DNA from: Amborella trichopoda
Taxonomy: Eukaryota; Streptophyta; Magnoliopsida; Amborellales; Amborellaceae
Assembly (NCBI RefSeq): GCF_000471905.2
Contig: NW_006499431.1
Location: forward strand, 410,468 to 474,467
DNA: 64,000 nucleotides
Direction: 5' to 3'
Shown: positions 32,701-47,700 of the stretch, in pieces
How positions within the stretch are numbered: position 1 is the first letter of the stretch
How the letters are laid out: each line of letters opens with the position of its first letter
Made by a program: the position numbers and the translations under genes
Notes under the pieces: model-generated
The model's input: only the letters and a program-made list of their open reading frames with translations
Database searches by the model: none
What the model was told of the DNA's origin: nothing

Positions 32701-35700
32701 TTCCAAAGGCAGAGTGCAAAACCAGAAGCCCAGGAGATTACATTTTTGGAATCTCCTCCAACTATCTGGTCAAAGAGTTTTAAGACCCTTGAGGAGAGCT
32801 AAGGTCTCTGCCGTGTGAGAGTCGAAATGACCATTATGCTTTAAATAAGGCCCGAATTGTACCTTTGTGATTCCTAAACAGTCCTCCAATGCCTGCAGGT
32901 CCAGGGTTGCCTAGAGAACAACCATCGAAGTTGAGCTTGACGAGGCCTAGTTTGGGTGGTCTCCTAAGAGATGCACGTGGGATGCGAGGGTGGCGGTCGT
33001 GTAGTGTCAGCCAGTCCAAGTGGAATGCCAATGAGGGGAGGCCTTTGAACCGCTTGTGGTTTAAGGCAGCCGAGTCTTCTTCCTCGAAAGATCGTATGGT
33101 TTCTCTCGTTCCACACTGTCCATAGAAGGGCTGTCATGGAGGCTTTCCACAGGAGGATTCCTGATTTGGACCAGGGTTAGGGCTGAAGAGAGAAGAGGAG
33201 GGGAATCTTCTGAGGGGTCACCCGTTGCCAATTGAACATTTGGAGGAGGGCACCCCACAAGTAGTTAGCGACCGAACAATGAATAAATAAGTGGGCGTTT
33301 GTTTCCTCTACTTGCGGACACATAATGCATCGCTTGGGGATAGGCAGGCCTCTTCTTTTTAGCTGGTCTATTGTGAGGACACGCTGATGGAGTGCGACCC
33401 AATTGAACACTTGAATCTTAGGAGGAGCAAAGGAGGACCAGGCCTTGGCAGTGATGGATACAGAAGTAAGGGGAAAGATGGGGGGCTGAATAAGTTTGTG
33501 ATAGGAGGAGACAGATAAGATCCCGGATTTGGCTGGGCACCATATGAGCCTATCCCCACCCTGAGAGGAGAGGAAGGTAGTTGAGAGTAGGGCAGAGAGG
33601 TCAAGGAATTCTTGGAGTTCAATGTCTAAGGGTTGTCTCCTGAACATGTGGCTCCATGCTCCTGCTGGCCGCTAGGAAACGAAGAGCTTGGCAACAAAGG
33701 CTTGGCGGTCTAAGGCGAAGTGGTAGAGAGAGGGGACGAGGTCTTTGAGTGAGGCATGTCCAATCCAAAGGTCAAGCAAAAATCTCACTCGATTGCCCTC
33801 CCAAGGTTGGAGACAGGTGTCATCTTTGAAGAGGTTTAATACACTTAGAAGAGATCTCCAAACTGCCGAGGCCCTATTGTTGGATCGACAATTTGGAAGC
33901 CAAGAAGGGGAATCAAGGTGGTACTTGTGGCAAAGGACCTGTAACCACAAGTGATTACCTTGAGTTGCATATTGCCGTCACCGCTTGCCCAGGAGGGCCA
34001 AATTGTTTGTCACTAAGACTGCATATGCCGAGTCCCCCTTGGTGACGAGGCGTGCAAACCCTGTCCCAAGAAATAAGGTGAATTTTGTGTTTATCTCCGT
34101 CGCTAGCCCACAGGATATTGTTCATAAGGTGTTCAAGCCAGGAACTAACTGCCACTGGCATTCTGAAGAGCAACATGAGGTAAAAGGGGATATTGGACAG
34201 TGTGGCTTTTATAAGGGTTGCTCTTCCTGCCAAGGATAGAAAATAGCCCTTCCAAGCTGCGAATCTACAATATGTGCCCACGATCTAAGTTTGGGACTGC
34301 CAATGAACATAGGCAGGCCAAGGTAGGTTGAGTGGAGGTTTTCCGTTTTGGCATCCCCATTTCTCCGCCAAATCTAGGGTGACCTGGTGAGTAGAAGGGA
34401 GTTGACCTCCATTGGTGAGGCATTGCAAAAGGCAAGGGTGTCATCTGCGTACTGTAAGTGGGTATTTGAAGGACCATTGGGCCCATTATTGAACCCATGC
34501 AGCAGCCCAGACTGAAACAAGGGGGTGATGGAGAGAGTGAAAACTTCGGCTACAATGGCGAAGAAAAAGGGGGAAAGGCAGTCTCTTTGCTTGAGACCCC
34601 TTGATGAGGGGAAGTAGCTTCTGGGAGATCCATTTATGAAGACCAAGAAGTGGGGGTTTGAGATACTGCAATAGATCCACTTTCTCCAATAGTTCCCAAA
34701 GCCCATACGAGCAAGAGTATCATCGAGAATGGCCCAGTAAACATGATCATAGGCGGTTTTGGCTAGATGCCTCGAGTGGATACATTCATGGGCAATCAAG
34801 GCTCCATCTAGGATTTGGCGATCCTTAACAAAAGCCCCTTGCTGGGGGGAAAATGACTGAGCCTAGAAATTCTCTAAGGCGAGATACTAGAACCTTAGAG
34901 AGTCTTTTATAGGAGCTGTTTATGAGGCTGATGGGGTGAAAGACCTTGAGCTCTTCGGCACCTTGTACTTTCAGGTCAAGGGCAATGAAGGTGCCATTAG
35001 CACACAAGGCATTCAAAATCATTCTTTTTTATCTCAATAAGTTTAATTTTTTGCAGGACACAAAGAATGCCTCATTGCCTAATTATTCAATTCGGAGAAA
35101 GGAAGCAGACCAATTCATTACGATCCTTGAATTAATAGCAAACAGTACTCTATTAGCACCCCTATCTATATCTGATTTCCTACTGCTAATAGCCTTGATC
35201 TCAAATTGCATCGAATGGACATTAAGCAAACTTCTTGGATGGAGATTATGTGCATAAAGCAATCAGAAGTATTTATTAAGAGTGGATGAAAATTTTAGTT
35301 AGAATAGTTTATTGGGTTTCACAATAATGCAATTATCATAAGAAAGTGAAAGTAGATATTTTTCTTATTTGCTCTTTATGTGGATAACATTTAATTGCAA
35401 GGAAAAGCATGGGTTAAGCATGTTATGTATTAGTAAAAAACCATACTCATTATCATCTAAAAAGATATCAAGATATACCGATACTTCTAAAAAATTCTTA
35501 CATCTATTACCTATATTTCAAATTCTTACATTGATTACCTATATTTCTTTATTAAAGTGATCAGACAATTTTTGTGATGTAAAATTACTATCTACCTGAG
35601 GAGATTGTAAGATGCAAATTGTTGGAAGATGTCAGAAATGATAATTATAAGGGTGTTATAGAGACAACTCCTTATGCCAGAGCAATTGATTCGCTAAGGT

Positions 35701-38700
35701 GCACATGATAACAAATGACCTGACAGAGAATATAACTAGCAAGTATAAAACAGCAAACAAGTATATAAATGCTTTAGAAGCAAGATGTCCCTGAAATTTC
35801 ACACCTTCTGCATTCCAAATCATTTCATAGTAGTTCAGTTATATTCATAAATTCTCCAAAACTACAACAGTCATGTATCCAACAATTGAAAGGAAAATAA
35901 TAATGTCTGCCACTAAATAAAGAAAGAATACTACCTGCTCTGCGCTAACGTAAAGCTTTGGACCCATTAAGCTAAACTGCAGATGTGGGCAAACAGGTTC
36001 CTTTCGTTGAACTCCAGGAAAATTCCCTTGTGATGGAGCCCATGCACGTGGAATTTGAAATTCCAAGAAATATTGCAGCTCCTCAAGAGGAGGCTTATCT
36101 GAGAAAGTTAAACAAAGAAAATGGGAAATAGATTAAAAAAAGTTTTTGTTGTACTGAAGAGTCCCAGAACTTAATTCTTTTTTGTGCTCTGCGTTGTGCT
36201 GTATTGTGTGTAAGTGTGTTTGGGGGCGAGAAACCGAAATTACAGGTATAGATTAAAACAATTTTCAGCCCAATAGACGTGTGAAGAATATTAAGCACAT
36301 TCAAGCTGAAGGGTAAGTTCTATAGGACAATTGTCAGACTAGATTCACTCTATGGGGCGGAAGGTTGGGCGGTCAAAAAAACACTATACCCATGTAATAG
36401 TGTAGCGGACATGAGGATGTTGAGTTTGATGAATAGCAAGACAAGAAGAGATAGAATTCGAAATGAATACATTTGAGAAAATTTTGGTGTGGCAACAATA
36501 GGCGATACGATGATAGAAAGTCAACTTAGGTGGGCTGGCAATGTATGGTGCAGACCCAATACAGCACCTGTTAGGAGGTGCGAGTTAGCTCAAGTGGAAG
36601 GCTCAAAAAGGGCAAGGGGTAGGCCTAAAAGGACATGGTTGGAAGTAATGAGAACAGATATGGGGACGTATGGCCCCACTTAAGGTATGGCCCTTAATAT
36701 AGCAAAATGACAGACCATAATTCATGTAGCCAACCCCCAATTAGTTAAGAAAAGGCTTTGACGATAATGATGATAAGCAGTGTGAAGAATTAAGGGAAAA
36801 GAATGACACCAATCAGGAGAAAACTTCCCCGATATTCAGCTATCAACTTAAGGGAGTTCACTAAATAGGAAAAAGATTTTGAAGTCCCTCATGACCACCT
36901 TGTACACTTTTCCCTTCAGGATGAAACATGTCGGGAGCATTTGTTTGACCCCAAAACTCTCCAATCATCACCGTTTATCTCAGATAAACTTAAAAAAAAA
37001 AAAAAAAAAAAAAATACAATATGGAGTCCACCCCATAGATTATCTATGGACCGTCAATTTGATGGTCGATAAGGTTTTATGAGCTAGAATCATTTCTTTC
37101 TTTTAAACTGTTTACAAGGTGAGCTAATGATATGAAAATTTTCAGATACAGAAAAAAAATTTCAGATATAGAAAATTCCCCTAACTAGGTGCTTGGGACA
37201 GGGAACAAAGTGTATCATGGGATCCCATGGAACCAACATGCATTTAGTACTATAAGTTAATAATAATAGGCCTTGTCTGGCTGTGCATATAAGCCTTCCG
37301 GGATTTTAATGAGGCATTTGGCCCTACATGAATGAGAAGTGTTCTGCGAAATTTGTGCAAGAAATGCCACTTATCCACAGCTGTCTTTCGTAGACAAGTC
37401 CACCTATGCGATGCTCTCCTATCCGTGCAAGGAAAGAGCCCCTTCACTGGTCACACTATCAAACAGATGAATTGACACTAAGACAAGAACTCTCTTTGGG
37501 CCGATTATGAAGAACAGACTTAATTAAACAGCAATGGTTGATTACTATAAACCATATCAATATGGTTGATCTCGAAGCCAAATATTTACCATTATGATCT
37601 AGCAAAAATAGCACGTCTTTTCCTGTCCAAAAAATAAGGTCAAGATTTCCTTCGCTCTTTGCAAATGGAACAGAGAAATTATGAAGAATCACCAGATCGA
37701 CCGCATCCAATTAAAACAGCATTTAGCACCCGACTACCTTGAGGTCCATGTCAATAAATACAGGTTGAGCAAAGTCTTAGCATATTGTTTGGTGCAATTT
37801 TATTTTATTTTTGTTTTTTGGTGCAAATTAATGACACTTGATTCCCTAAAAGGTATAATAGGATAATTTCCTAATAACCCTATTCTCTAATACTGTCAGG
37901 ACGTCACAGTACATCTTGAACTTCTAGAGTACTTTCACCAGCCATCTTTTCTAACGAAATATTCCCTTTGAAACAGAACTACGGAAACATGTCAATTTCA
38001 AACTTCACTTCCCATTTTAGAATATTTAGATCATCAAACATCAAATCCAACTTCCCATAAACAAAAATGCATGATGATACTCATGTTCTTATTCAATTTG
38101 CCTGAAAAAATAAAATTATGAGAAATGTGAAGATGTAGCTCTTACACTCCAAGTAAAGCTCAATTGCTCGGGTTAGATGCTTTGCTCCAGGCACCCCATC
38201 CAATAGAGAAGTGATGGGATAAAAACTCATGTTTATAACGTCGGGTGTAGAATACACAGTCGTCACCCACTTGTGATGACTCTGAACAAGATCATCACCT
38301 CCCCTCCTCCTAAAAATCACAGTAACATCCTACAATCATGGAGAAAAAAAATTCCTTTTACAATTCACGATGTATGAGTTTCCATATTTGAAAGCTCAAG
38401 TAGCATTAATGTTTGTCATGCGTAAAAAGCATTAGAGAGTCTTAGAAGTGCAATTACAGTGAGACCCCATATATTGATAACAAGAAATGCAGTAAATAGC
38501 TCAAATAAGCTCAAACTGCATACATATTTGCCATATTAAAAGTAGTAGAATGATGGACACATTCTCGGTAGGCAGATTAGAGCGAAACTGCACTACATCA
38601 GTCACAGGAAATGCAGTAACTCTATGACACATGTAATATATTACAAAATAATAGTAGGAATGGAAGACCGCTACCCCAAATACCAATGTACAATATAAAG

Positions 38701-41700
38701 GACATACATGCACAGTAACACAGCCTATCTCAATGCAGTTAAAATTCATTCTACTCAGCACTGATAGATACTTGTGGAAAACCCCCATCTCAATGCGAGG
38801 GGAAGAAACTTGAGGGCAAGAATAAAAAATAAAGAAACTTCCTTCCCAATATAAGCAATGACTACATTTAAATCACAGCATATTAACCAAGATTCCCTAA
38901 AGGAAGCGATCAAAGTGGCTAAATGCCTAAATGAGGTCACATTAAAGAGAAAAAATAATGTGAAATGAGCTAAGTAATGAAAAGCACTTTCATTATTCTC
39001 TCAGTTAACAATAAAGAAAAAAAACAAATGCACAAAAAGTAAGTATCAATACAAGTGGAAAATAAGGCACAAATATGCTACTCCACACACCACATCCCTG
39101 ATTTATGATACAACTCTTCTCAAACATGCAACATACTATTAAACCTAAAAATAGAAGAGATAGCATTCTCCTCAAGGAAATAAAGGGCAAAGGTTTACAG
39201 CATGAAGGTTATAAATATGGTAACAACCACAACAATTTAAACAGTAAGCAAGCTCTTCGACTTGAAAATTGAAATTTAACAGATAATGCACAATATACAA
39301 CCATGCAGAAGCGCATTAATGCAAACATAGTAGACAAACAACTTATACATGCATAGCTGAGAACTGCACATATAGGTTAACTCTAGTGGTGGTAGCTATA
39401 GAAAGTTTAGAAACTCATATGTGGATGTCGCAGCATGAGAATGTTTGTGTCCAATGGTGTAGGATGAGACACGGTTTTACATGTGAAAATTGGCAGCAGT
39501 ATGCCATTACATGAAGGTTCTGGGCTATCCCAGACCCTTCCAAAATTCAAGCCTTTGGTTGGTTTGTGACCTTAAACAAAGAGCTGACCATTGATCACAT
39601 CACAAACAGGGGATGGCTATTTCCAACGTGTATAATGTGCAAAAATGAGGCTCAGTGTTAAATACTTAAATGCATCATTTTTTTTTGTTGTTGGGTAAGT
39701 CAATAGGGAAATAACTATTACGATCTGGTCCTATGCCTCAAACTTATTTGGACTTCAATGGGATATACCTGAATCAATAGAGGATTTTCTTTACATATTA
39801 GTATGCCCCTCCTTTTCCAAAGCCTGGTCTTGTGCTGTGGAGATTGACCAGTGAACATTCTCCCTTTACTGGTCAATTTGGTTGGAAGCCAAAACCAAAT
39901 CTTCTCCAAACACGATGAGGTCGGTTGGTTGAATGACAAGATAAAATCCAATGTAATCTCATACTAGAGCAAGAAGAGAATTATGGATTACTCAAGCACT
40001 GAACTTGAAAATTAATGGAAGGGATCTCTAAGGGACACCTTATTTCCTGTCTCAAGACATGCTAATTGGACCACTCCAGGTGAGGGTACAGTAAACCTGA
40101 ACTTCAACGGAACTTCAGTGCATATTCAGGGACCAGCTGGGGTAGGTGGCGTCATGCATGACCACAGAGGAAGAACCCTAATGACACTAAAATGAGGCAG
40201 AAGCACGAGATTTGCTGATTAGATTGCAAGACCAAGATCCAAGATGGGTGTCCCTAGATATTGAGGATGATCCAGAAATGTCACTTTATGGAACAGGAAG
40301 TGAGTTTGCCCATCGCTTCTCATCAACATTGTTGAGGAGATCATTGCACTTGCCTATAAAATTAGACCCTTGGATGTAGGCCAGTGAAATGGCAGACCAG
40401 TTGGCAAGGGATGGAGTCCCAACCACCCCTTGTATTTAGCTATTTTGTTTGTTAGTGTTCATCAAACAAATGAACTTAATTTTGTTAATGGATAGTATGT
40501 TAACAATCAAAAAAGTAAATGGAGGCAGAATCATCATCATCATCATCATTGTCCAAGACTTATTCCAACTATTTGGGATCGGCTACAACAATCTTGTTCC
40601 GTCATTTCGCTCTACCAAGGGTCATACGCTCAGTTAGACTATAAGTCACCACATCTTTTCTTGCTACTTCCATCCATGTCCTTTGGGGCCTTCCCCTTGC
40701 CCTTTTAAAGCCTTCCACTTCAAACAACTCACTCCTCCTAACCAGTACCCTTTTAAATCCTTCCACTTCAAACAACTCACTCCTCCTAACCGGTGCTATT
40801 ATAGGTTGACACTGCACATGAGTCATGACCAGACCACCTAAGTCTAGTTTCTATAATTGTATCGCCTATTGGAGCTACTCCTAAGTTCCCTTGAACATAT
40901 TCATTCCGAATTTTATCCGTCCTTGTCTTGCCATTCATCCATCTCAACATCTTCATCTCAGCTATACTCATTCTATGGATATATTATTTCATGTATCCGA
41001 TATTCCGCCCCAAGAAGCATAGTTAGTCTAACAGTTGTCCTATAGAACTTCCTCTTTAGTTTCATTGGTATGTGACGATCGTATAAAACCCCAGAAGCAC
41101 ATCTCCACTCAATTTGCCAAGATCTTATTTTATGAGCAACATCTTCCTTGATCTCTCCTTTCTCATGGATTATCGACCTAAGATACTAAAAACATTTCTT
41201 TTAGGTACTTCTTGGCCATCAATCATAACTAATTCCTCGTTTTTTCTCCAATTATTGCTAAACTTACATTTCATATATTTTGTCCTAGTTCAACTCATTT
41301 TAAAGAAATTGAAGCAGGGTATACCTAGAATAACTGATATTTATGTTTGAGTAGTGTCACTACAGATGTGCATGTGCATATGTGCATGTGTGCAAGTGAG
41401 CGGGATGTGAACCCGATACAATCAGAGGTGCGATGCGATGATGCAGCTAAACGCAGGTGCATCACCCCTAATGCAGTCAATAAATTTAAAAATAAAAATA
41501 AAAATACAAAATATATAAGAATGCATATAAAAAACATAAATGTGATTTATGTAACATTATGTATCTCAATTTATTCAATATCTATACTATATTAACTATC
41601 TAAGACTCTGAGTATTCAATATCTATACTATATTAACTATCTGAGGCTCTGAGTCCCCTGATAGCCTAACAAAGAGTAATAGAGTTTTTTGTTCTAACTT

Positions 41701-44649
41701 CTAATCTTTAGTAGCTTATATGTCCAACACAATCAACATTTAAAACATAGCAATCCATTCCATCTAATATAAAATAACCAGAACACCAAACTTGAAAGTT
41801 TCAACTCTAAAGAGCAAAAGACCAAAGCTTATGACATACAAAAGAAACAAAAATAATCAAGTCTCAACTCTCAATTAGACAAGTCTTCAAATACTTGAAT
41901 TTCCTCTATCAATTATTTTTGTCTGATTTTCTTTTTTTCTATTGCCTTTTCTTGGCTATCTATGTATTTGCCTTAATCTCTCTTCCCAATCTCATCAGTT
42001 GCTTGTGGGAATGCTTTAACAATCCTGGTAATACCGGCTAGATGTTCCTTCGGCAAGGAAAATATCTACCCATATAAGTATTCCCAAAAAGAGTACAAAC
42101 AACAGAATTTCAGTCCTTAAGGTTTTTACATTTAGTGTACAAATGCAGAATTCTTATTACTTGATGATGCTGAAAGCATTGCCCCAAAGAAAAAAGCATT
42201 CGAAAATGGAAAACTCATCATAAACCAAAGGAATTTTGATTTCTACCCAGCCATTGAAAACCATCTATTAGTTGGAGAATCATTGCTGATATACCTTCCA
42301 AATGATGCCCAAATCAATCTCAAGGGATAATCAAAAGAACCTCTTAATGTTTTCCAAAACTTTAGACTCAATAAAAAAATCAAAAGTTCGAAATTGTTTT
42401 TTTTAATCATCTTAGAACCATGTATAATGATTCTCAAACCCTTCCCTTCATTTTTGAGTGGGAAAAGAACAATTTTACCCATGCTCATGGGCTTATTTTT
42501 CACCCACGAGCACAGAGTACATATGTGGGTGCATCGCTCGTCATGGATGTAGGCAATGCAGCTCTATATGCAAGTGATGCACCACACATGCGGGTGCATC
42601 ACATTCAGTGTTTTAAAATGCAGCCACATCACCGCATGTGCGGCCGCATCAGGCGTTATGCGCTGGGCAGTGCATCGCAAATACCCACATATGCGTTCGA
42701 GAGAGATGCGTCCACATACACGCCATATCTCTCTGCATATGCGGCCGCATACCGCATAGGACGCATAATCCCACATATGTGGTCCACCAATTTTATGAAA
42801 ATGAACCCCTCGGGTAGGGGTATTTAGGACTTTTTGACCCTTGAAAAAGGGGGGAAAAGGTTTGCGAGGGTATTAAACCCCTCAAACATCATTTTTCAGC
42901 CACATCCATGGCTTTTTTTGGATCAAATGAATCAAAAAAAAAAAACAGGCGGAAATTTTATTTTTTGGAAGTTTCTCAGAAATTTTATGTTTGGAAGTTC
43001 TTCGGTTTATGTATTGGTTGATGCTTGGTTGCTCATTTGTATCTTTTGGGTGTTGATTTGAGAAAGTTTAGGCGAACTTGTGACAACAAATCTAGGGTGT
43101 TGTATTGACACTTCTTGACATTGACTTTTAACTCTTTAATCTTCGTAAAATTTGTAGTATTTTGTAACTTTAAAGCTTGTGGTTGCAAATTTGTGCTTAT
43201 GGTTGTTGATTGTTGAATGTTTTATAAAGCTATTTTCCAGTTTCTAGTTTTTATCAGAGGATAGTGGATACAGAATCTCCAACAACTAATACTCTTGGAG
43301 TTAATGAATAAACTAAATACCTACTATCACATTTATCACCTCCATATATTTTTCTATGCATTAACTTATTTTTGGAGTTTTTTAGAATTTTTTTATATTC
43401 ATTGTCCACATCGGGGCACTGCACCAACATCCGGACCACATCAAGCCGCATCGGCCTCCCCGACACATACGACCGCATCTCGCATTTAAAAACACTGATC
43501 ACAATTTTTTGTATATGCACCTTAGAGCGATGCACTCAGTACTATGCGGTAGCATTTTAAAACATTGCAAATGCAGTTTTTTCCTCTTCTTTTTTTTTTT
43601 TTTTTTTTTTTTGCAATAGTTGCCGAAGTTTTCGTTAATGTTTTAAAGATTTACAATAACGCATTCAATTATCAGAAATTTGCTCCAAAACAGCACCCCT
43701 AAAGAACTACAAAAAGGATACACATGAAGCAGGCTTCTTTAATCTATTTGGCGCCAATTGCTTAGCTATCTCATTGGATTCCCCCCACGAATGGTGACTT
43801 GAGACCAAGATATCGCAGAATTCTCCAAAAATCTCAAAACAAATATTCCTTATATCTTCAAAGGGGGCCTGATTCCTTCTTTCCTATACAATTACATTCT
43901 CCAAATCCCCTTCTATCTCTACTCCCTACTCCTTCCATTCTGGCTTCAGATTTAGCTTCTAGATTGCATCACATCTCTGAAGGGGGCCTGAAATAGTTAT
44001 TAAAACTCTTCCTCATTGATCTCTTAGCGCTCCCCCAACTCACCTGGCCCTAGGTTTCCATGGGAGCTCCCATCAAAATTTAATTGAGCTTCTTTACCCT
44101 GGGCTGCCCCCATACCACAGAATTTATTTTGGCATAGAGAGCAGATACTGCAATTGTATGCTGATGGCTCTCAAAGTCTTCTATTGATATTCCCCAAAAC
44201 TCACCACAAACCTGAACCCCAATATATCCTCACTTTGAACTTGTCCATTAACCAAGCTAATACATAGTATTTTGAATTTAATGTACAAGAGTTTCTTTCG
44301 ATCCAGACGACCTAAAGGACTGCTAAAATGCCCTTTAGGGGTAGCTTGATTAAATTTTGGATTGATTCTAGCATTAAAGAAACGACCCAAAGAAATAACC
44401 AAAATCAAAGCATCCCTCCCTGAAAAATGATCGCCATCCACACTCTTTTGAAGCTTCATACCCACACCATGTCATCTCTCTCTCTCTNNNNNNNNNNNNN
44501 NNNNNNNNNNNNNNNNNNNNNNNNNNNNNNNNNNNAAACGTAAAACCAAAACTAAACTAAACGAACACTACCCTCCCCTCCGTAAAACTAAGTAATACGT
44601 CCGACTCCTACCACCTACTTTCGTTAGTACTCTACTACCACCACCACTC

Positions 44650-44703
<54 letters not shown>

Positions 44704-47700
44704 CAAAAAATTTAATTTTATTGCATATTTGCAGAGAATGTCCCTTAATTCAACCTTTTGACTCTCTTGCAGTACTTTGTTTTGATTCAGGCACGAGATT
44801 GTTGGAGTTATCAAAGAGATAGGTTCAAATGTGAGTGGTTTCATGGACTCATATCTTGAGCACATCAAACGGGCTCGCCGATCAACTCGCCAAGGATGGA
44901 GCAGCGACCTATGAAGCTGCTTAGGGCCTTCCCTTGACAGCCCACTTCTGGGTCCCCTTTTGGCTTATGACCTGCTTGTCTCTTTCTTTTCTCCCTTCCT
45001 TTCGTTCCTCTTTCTCCTTTCTTTTTCGTATATGAACTGCTCACAGTGTAAGGGAAGGTTATAACCCCATTTTGTTTATTTTTTGTATATGGTCTTTTGA
45101 GCCATTCTTTTTTACCAGGTGACTCGGCTTTGAGGCTACCTAGGAATCAACCTTGTACTTCTTTCTATCAATACAATCATCAACGGTTATCAAAAACAAA
45201 ATGTGAGTGGTTTCAAAGTTGGTAATCATGTTGGGTGGGAACATATATGTAAACACTTGCAGGGATTGTCAATATTGTGATGAGAAATGAGAAATTAGAA
45301 TGCTACTACCTAAAGGACTTGACCTTAACATTTAATTCTGTAAATGTGGATGGTAAAATAACGAAAGGAGGATATTCAAGGCCACATTGTAGTTCATGAG
45401 AGAGTGTGGCTAGAAGCCTAGATTTCATAATTGATACTAACGCCAGTGACCACTCATTCGGCACTAAAAAAATTTAGGTCAAGCTCGGATGATGGCTCCG
45501 TCGTAGGGAGCTCCATCTCTCTCCTCGCCTTCCCCCTTCCACAGTCTCCCCTTCTCGCCCCCCCTCGCCACCTTTTACTCCTTTCCCTCCACTACACGAG
45601 AACTATGCTCACCTCATCCATAAAACCAAGCCAACCTCTCATCAGAGCTCATCCTTCCCACCCCAGACCTCCAACGTCTTACCCCATCCCACGCCTTCTC
45701 TCTTCTTCACTCTCAATTGCTTGCCCCTTTTCCCATTACAATAGGGGGCAAACCAAGGTTTTAAAAATCGGTGAGTCGCAACGGACTCGCCCGAGTCGAC
45801 ACGGGAATCGGGCACCCCGTGTCGATTCTTCTGCAAAATCGGGAATCGCCCGATCCTAGAGGAGAATCGGCGATTTTGAACAATGAATCGCCCCTATTAC
45901 GTCATAAATCCCGATTCCAGCCGCTCAGTGACGTCACAAGGCGAGTCGTTACCTGAGGACATTTTGGTATTTTTTATCAAGATATCATAACTGGTGTACC
46001 CTTTCTCTCCATCACACTAGCATTAAGGCTTTTGTGAAGGTATTTATACCTTCTACACTTTCTCCAATTCTTCGATGTGGGACTTGCGTTAAGCCATATT
46101 GTATTGAAAATTCATACAATATAGGTAATTATTGTACAAAACTCTTCAGCAGCGCACGAAGGGCCACCATGGTTAGCAGTAGTGGTTCTTATGCGTGACG
46201 CCCTAAGTTCGAATCCCAGTTGGGATGTTATTGTAAAAAATTCTCTTTTTGTCTTCAAAAAAAAATTTAAAAAAAATAATATCATAAAAAAAAAAAAGAT
46301 AGGTTTTACTTTTGTCTTAAAAAAAAACTAAAATTTATCTTCATAAAAAAAAATAATAATAATCATAATAATAATATCATAAAAAAAAATTAAAAAAATA
46401 AATATCATAAAAAAAAAAAAAGATAAGTTTTTACTTTTGTCTTAAAACAAAAGCTAAAATTTATCTTCATAAAAAAAAAAAAAGGTAGGCTTTTACTTTT
46501 GTCCTAAAAAAAAAAAACTAAAATAATATGATATAAGAAATAAAGAAAATAAAAAGTAATACAACAAGCCAAAATAGGTAATATAACATCTTCTTTTTTC
46601 TTGTCAAAAAAAGAAAAGTAATACAACAAATATCATATTTTCTCGTAAAAAAAAAATACAAGTATTTCTTGTCAAAGAAATAAAAGATATTTCTTAATAC
46701 AACAAATATTTTTTAATACAAACTAGGAATAACTAATCTAATTATAATTTTTATTTTTATAATATGGTAAGCTTTAACACAAATTTAGGAATATTAATTT
46801 TAAGACATGATTCATACACATTTGAAATATTTCTCTGTCTCTAACAATCTCTTTCAATAAATTTATTCTAAATTTCTAAAAAATTATATTTTTAAAAATT
46901 TGAAGTGTTATTTCAAAAATTGATGCGCATTCGAATAATTTATATATTGATAATCAAATATTTTATTATTTATTTGCTTTATAAATCTTGTAATATTTTT
47001 TTTTTTACAGTTGTCAATAATACATTTTGAATTAAATGATATTATAAAATATTTTAAATTTGCTATTATTTATATAATAAAATATAAACCAACAATTTTC
47101 GTTGCAATATATAATATTATAGTTAGATAGGTTGTAATAATTTTGGATTATAGCTAGTTAGGTTGTAATAATTTAGTTTTTTTTTTTTTAGTGGATTAGG
47201 TTTTTCCGCCAATTCGAGATTTTAGTGGCCATTTTTTATCGATTTAATCCATTATTTATTGTAGTCTATGTATGATTATATACCTTATCCATGGTAATTC
47301 TATGTTTTTTGTTTTATGTAATGCAAATTTAATGGTTAACATAAGTTCATACAGAGAAAGAATATCTTAATTAATCACAAATTGATTAAAAATGGAAGTT
47401 AATAATGTAATACCTATATTTTTTATTGGATTCTTAAAAAATAACATTTATAATGAATTTTCATAATTGTTTTGGATTTTTTTTAAGGCTTAATAGGACC
47501 AATTCGGCCAATTCCCGATCTGGATCGTCAATTCACCGATCCAGATGAGTTTTTGAGGTGCCCGATCCGGGGCACCGATCCGTTTTTTAAACCACTGGGG
47601 CAGACACTAAGCTTTCATTGAGAACGCTATGGGGTTAACCTGAGTGGAACTTTTCAAACCACACAAAGATGACATCTCTAGAATTGAAAAATGGAGCAGA

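Larger units (their letters stand above)
45754..47597. mobile_element. hAT-2: 1.84-kb hAT element nested in the LINE
   Basis: Starts CAAGGTTTTAAAAATCGGTG and ends CGTTTTTTAAACCACTG. Flanks GGGCAAAC (45746-45753) and GGGCAGAC (47598-47605) agree at 7 of 8 positions. Subterminal GACTCGCC, GAATCGG and CGATCC arrays make it a sister of hAT-1. It also shares the 3' internal block TGTAGTCTATGTATG with hAT-1's TGTAGTCCATGTATG. No transposase frame. It interrupts ORF1-side LINE sequence. Confidence 0.88.

Noticed and set aside
42420-42827. 135-codon open frame across the hAT-4 left end
   Set aside because: Translates the GCATATGCGGCCGCAT array; the reading is an artefact of repeated motifs.
46146-46225. 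tRNA gene
   Set aside because: A- and B-box-like words are present but no acceptor, D or anticodon stems can be formed around them; called SINE-like instead.
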